From Chloroflexota bacterium (GTDB lineage: Bacteria > Chloroflexota > Dormibacteria > Dormibacterales > Dormibacteraceae), in NCBI GenBank assembly GCA_005880175.1, contig VBJR01000316.1, positions 7,070 through 13,763 of the forward strand: a DNA stretch of 6,694 nucleotides, in the 5' to 3' direction. Positions 5,786 through 6,694 of the stretch are shown piece by piece; within the stretch, counting starts at the first letter, position 1, and each line of letters starts with the position of its first letter. The position numbers were made by a program, and so were the translations under genes. The notes under the pieces were generated by a model. The model saw only the letters and a program-made list of their open reading frames with translations, made no database searches and was not told the DNA's origin.

Positions 5786-5836
5786 GGCGAAATTCGCCAC
5801 CGGGATCCGCTGACCGGGTGAGCCCGGCCGGCGCGC

Positions 5837-6694
5837 CTACGGCATGGTCACCGGAGCCGGCCGCGCTCGGTACAACGCGTTCAGCCGCCGGGTGCCGCCG
5901 GCCAGCAGTTCCTCGGGGTCGAGGTGGCCCATCAGCTGGATCAGCCTGGCCACGACGCCCGTCCACCCGGTCTGGTGCGACGCCCCGAGGCCGGCCCCGT
6001 TGTCGCCGTGGAAGTACTCGTAGAAGAGGATGAGGTCGCGCCAGTGCGGGTCGCTGTGGAACACCTCCGTGCCCCCGTACACCGGCCGCCGGCCCCGCGC
6101 GTCGGGCAGGAAGATCCGCACCAGGCGGTCCGAGATCTCGCGCGCCACCTCGAACAGGGTCATCTCCTGCCCGGACCCGGTCGGGCACTCGATCCTGAAA
6201 GAGTCGCCGTAGTACAGGTAGGACTTGAGCAGCGCCCGGATCAGCAGCAGGTTGGTCGGGAACCAGACCGGGCCCCGCCAGTTGGAGTTGCCGCCGAACA
6301 GAGCCGTCGTGGACTCCGCCGGCTCATAGTCGATCGTGTGCTCGTGGCCGCCGACGCGGAGCACGTACGGCTCGCGGAGATGCCAGCGCGAGAGTGAGCG
6401 GATGCCGTGCGGGGAGAGGAAGCGCTCCTCGTCCAGCATGCGCGCGAGGATCCGCCGGAGCTTCGCCTCGTTGACGACCGACAGGAGCCTGCGGCCCTGG
6501 ACGCCGGGCTGGAACGGGTCCGCGACAGAGCCCAGGAGGTCGCGGTTCTTCATCAGGTGCCGCCCCACCCGGTCGGCCAGCCCCGGGTGGCGCTCCAGCG
6601 CTTCCGCGGGAACCACCATGGTGGCGCAGAGCGGCAGCAGCCCGATCAGCGAGCGCACCCTGATCCGCCGGCCCGAGCCGTCGGGCATGCGCAG
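5837..6694 (-). CDS. MGH1-like (GH63-related) glucosidase, C-terminal part
   Basis: The 285 visible residues are the C-terminal half of an (alpha/alpha)6-barrel glycosidase of the MGH1-like/GH63 type, probably cytoplasmic, which hydrolyses alpha-glucosides or related glycosides; the exact substrate is unknown. Seen: RIRVRSLIGLLPLCA near the fragment start, RFLSPHGIRSLSRWH, then GGNSNWRGPVWFPTNLLLI, GGTEVFHSDPHWRDLILFYEYFHGDNGAG and GASHQTGWTG. By analogy with GH63 enzymes, the Glu in FYEYF (codon 6019-6017) is the likely catalytic base; the general acid Asp should lie upstream, outside the window. The frame is open through the right edge (Leu-Arg before the first Met), and the Met at 6688 is internal, not a start. 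The TAG stop is at 5839-5837. It converges on the USP gene with the MBL remnant between. Confidence 0.88.
   Translation of the reverse strand: MRMPDGSGRRIRVRSLIGLLPLCATMVVPAEALERHPGLADRVGRHLMKNRDLLGSVADPFQPGVQGRRLLSVVNEAKLRRILARMLDEERFLSPHGIRSLSRWHLREPYVLRVGGHEHTIDYEPAESTTALFGGNSNWRGPVWFPTNLLLIRALLKSYLYYGDSFRIECPTGSGQEMTLFEVAREISDRLVRIFLPDARGRRPVYGGTEVFHSDPHWRDLILFYEYFHGDNGAGLGASHQTGWTGVVARLIQLMGHLDPEELLAGGTRRLNALYRARPAPVTMP

Noticed and set aside
1..6694. Search by eye for CRISPR, tRNA, rRNA, IS ends, attachment sites, phage or toxin-antitoxin genes
   Set aside because: No regularly spaced direct repeats, cloverleaf, transposase, integrase or paired small genes were seen.

Overview
The window is very GC-rich, with GTG and possibly CTG starts and tight gene packing. 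It looks like chromosomal DNA of a high-GC actinobacterium. The gene set (secreted cutinase, phthalate-dioxygenase-type Rieske oxygenase, BON-domain protein, MGH1/GH63-type glucosidase) fits a soil actinobacterium, possibly of the Thermoleophilia (Solirubrobacter/Conexibacter type). That placement is inference from protein style; no rRNA or other phylogenetic marker is present.

Layout. (1) 1-666, minus strand: most of a secreted cutinase/serine esterase, cut by the left edge just before its catalytic Asp and His. Its upstream region (708-736) carries a good sigma70-like promoter whose spacer and -10 box are covered by a perfect 8-bp-arm palindrome. (2) 667-1026: a gene-poor gap holding a long inverted-repeat element (863-936) that can fold in two mutually exclusive ways. 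(3) 1027-2334, minus strand: a complete Rieske non-haem iron oxygenase. (4) 2335-2468: a divergent promoter region. (5) 2469-5647, plus strand: four co-directional genes, namely a triple-BON protein, a small membrane protein resembling the CNNM/DUF21 transmembrane domain, an ArsB/SLC13-type permease and a small universal-stress-protein (USP)-like protein. The last three are packed as an operon (23-bp gap, then a 4-base overlap CTGA). (6) 5648-5836: a convergent gap with a GC-rich hairpin and the C-terminal remnant of a metallo-beta-lactamase-fold hydrolase. (7) 5837-6694, minus strand: the C-terminal part of an MGH1/GH63-like glucosidase, cut by the right edge.

How it fits together. The plus-strand block reads as an envelope/ion-stress cassette: a periplasm-type or surface-binding BON protein, a membrane domain, an anion or metalloid efflux permease, and a USP translated in coupling with it. 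No arsR or arsC is visible, so the permease substrate is open. The cutinase, oxygenase and glucosidase are independent catabolic genes on the opposite strand. I see no phage, transposon, CRISPR, tRNA or toxin-antitoxin signature. The most unusual points are the promoter-overlapping operator of the cutinase, the two-state palindromic element, the apparent CTG start of the USP gene, and the decayed MBL fragment.
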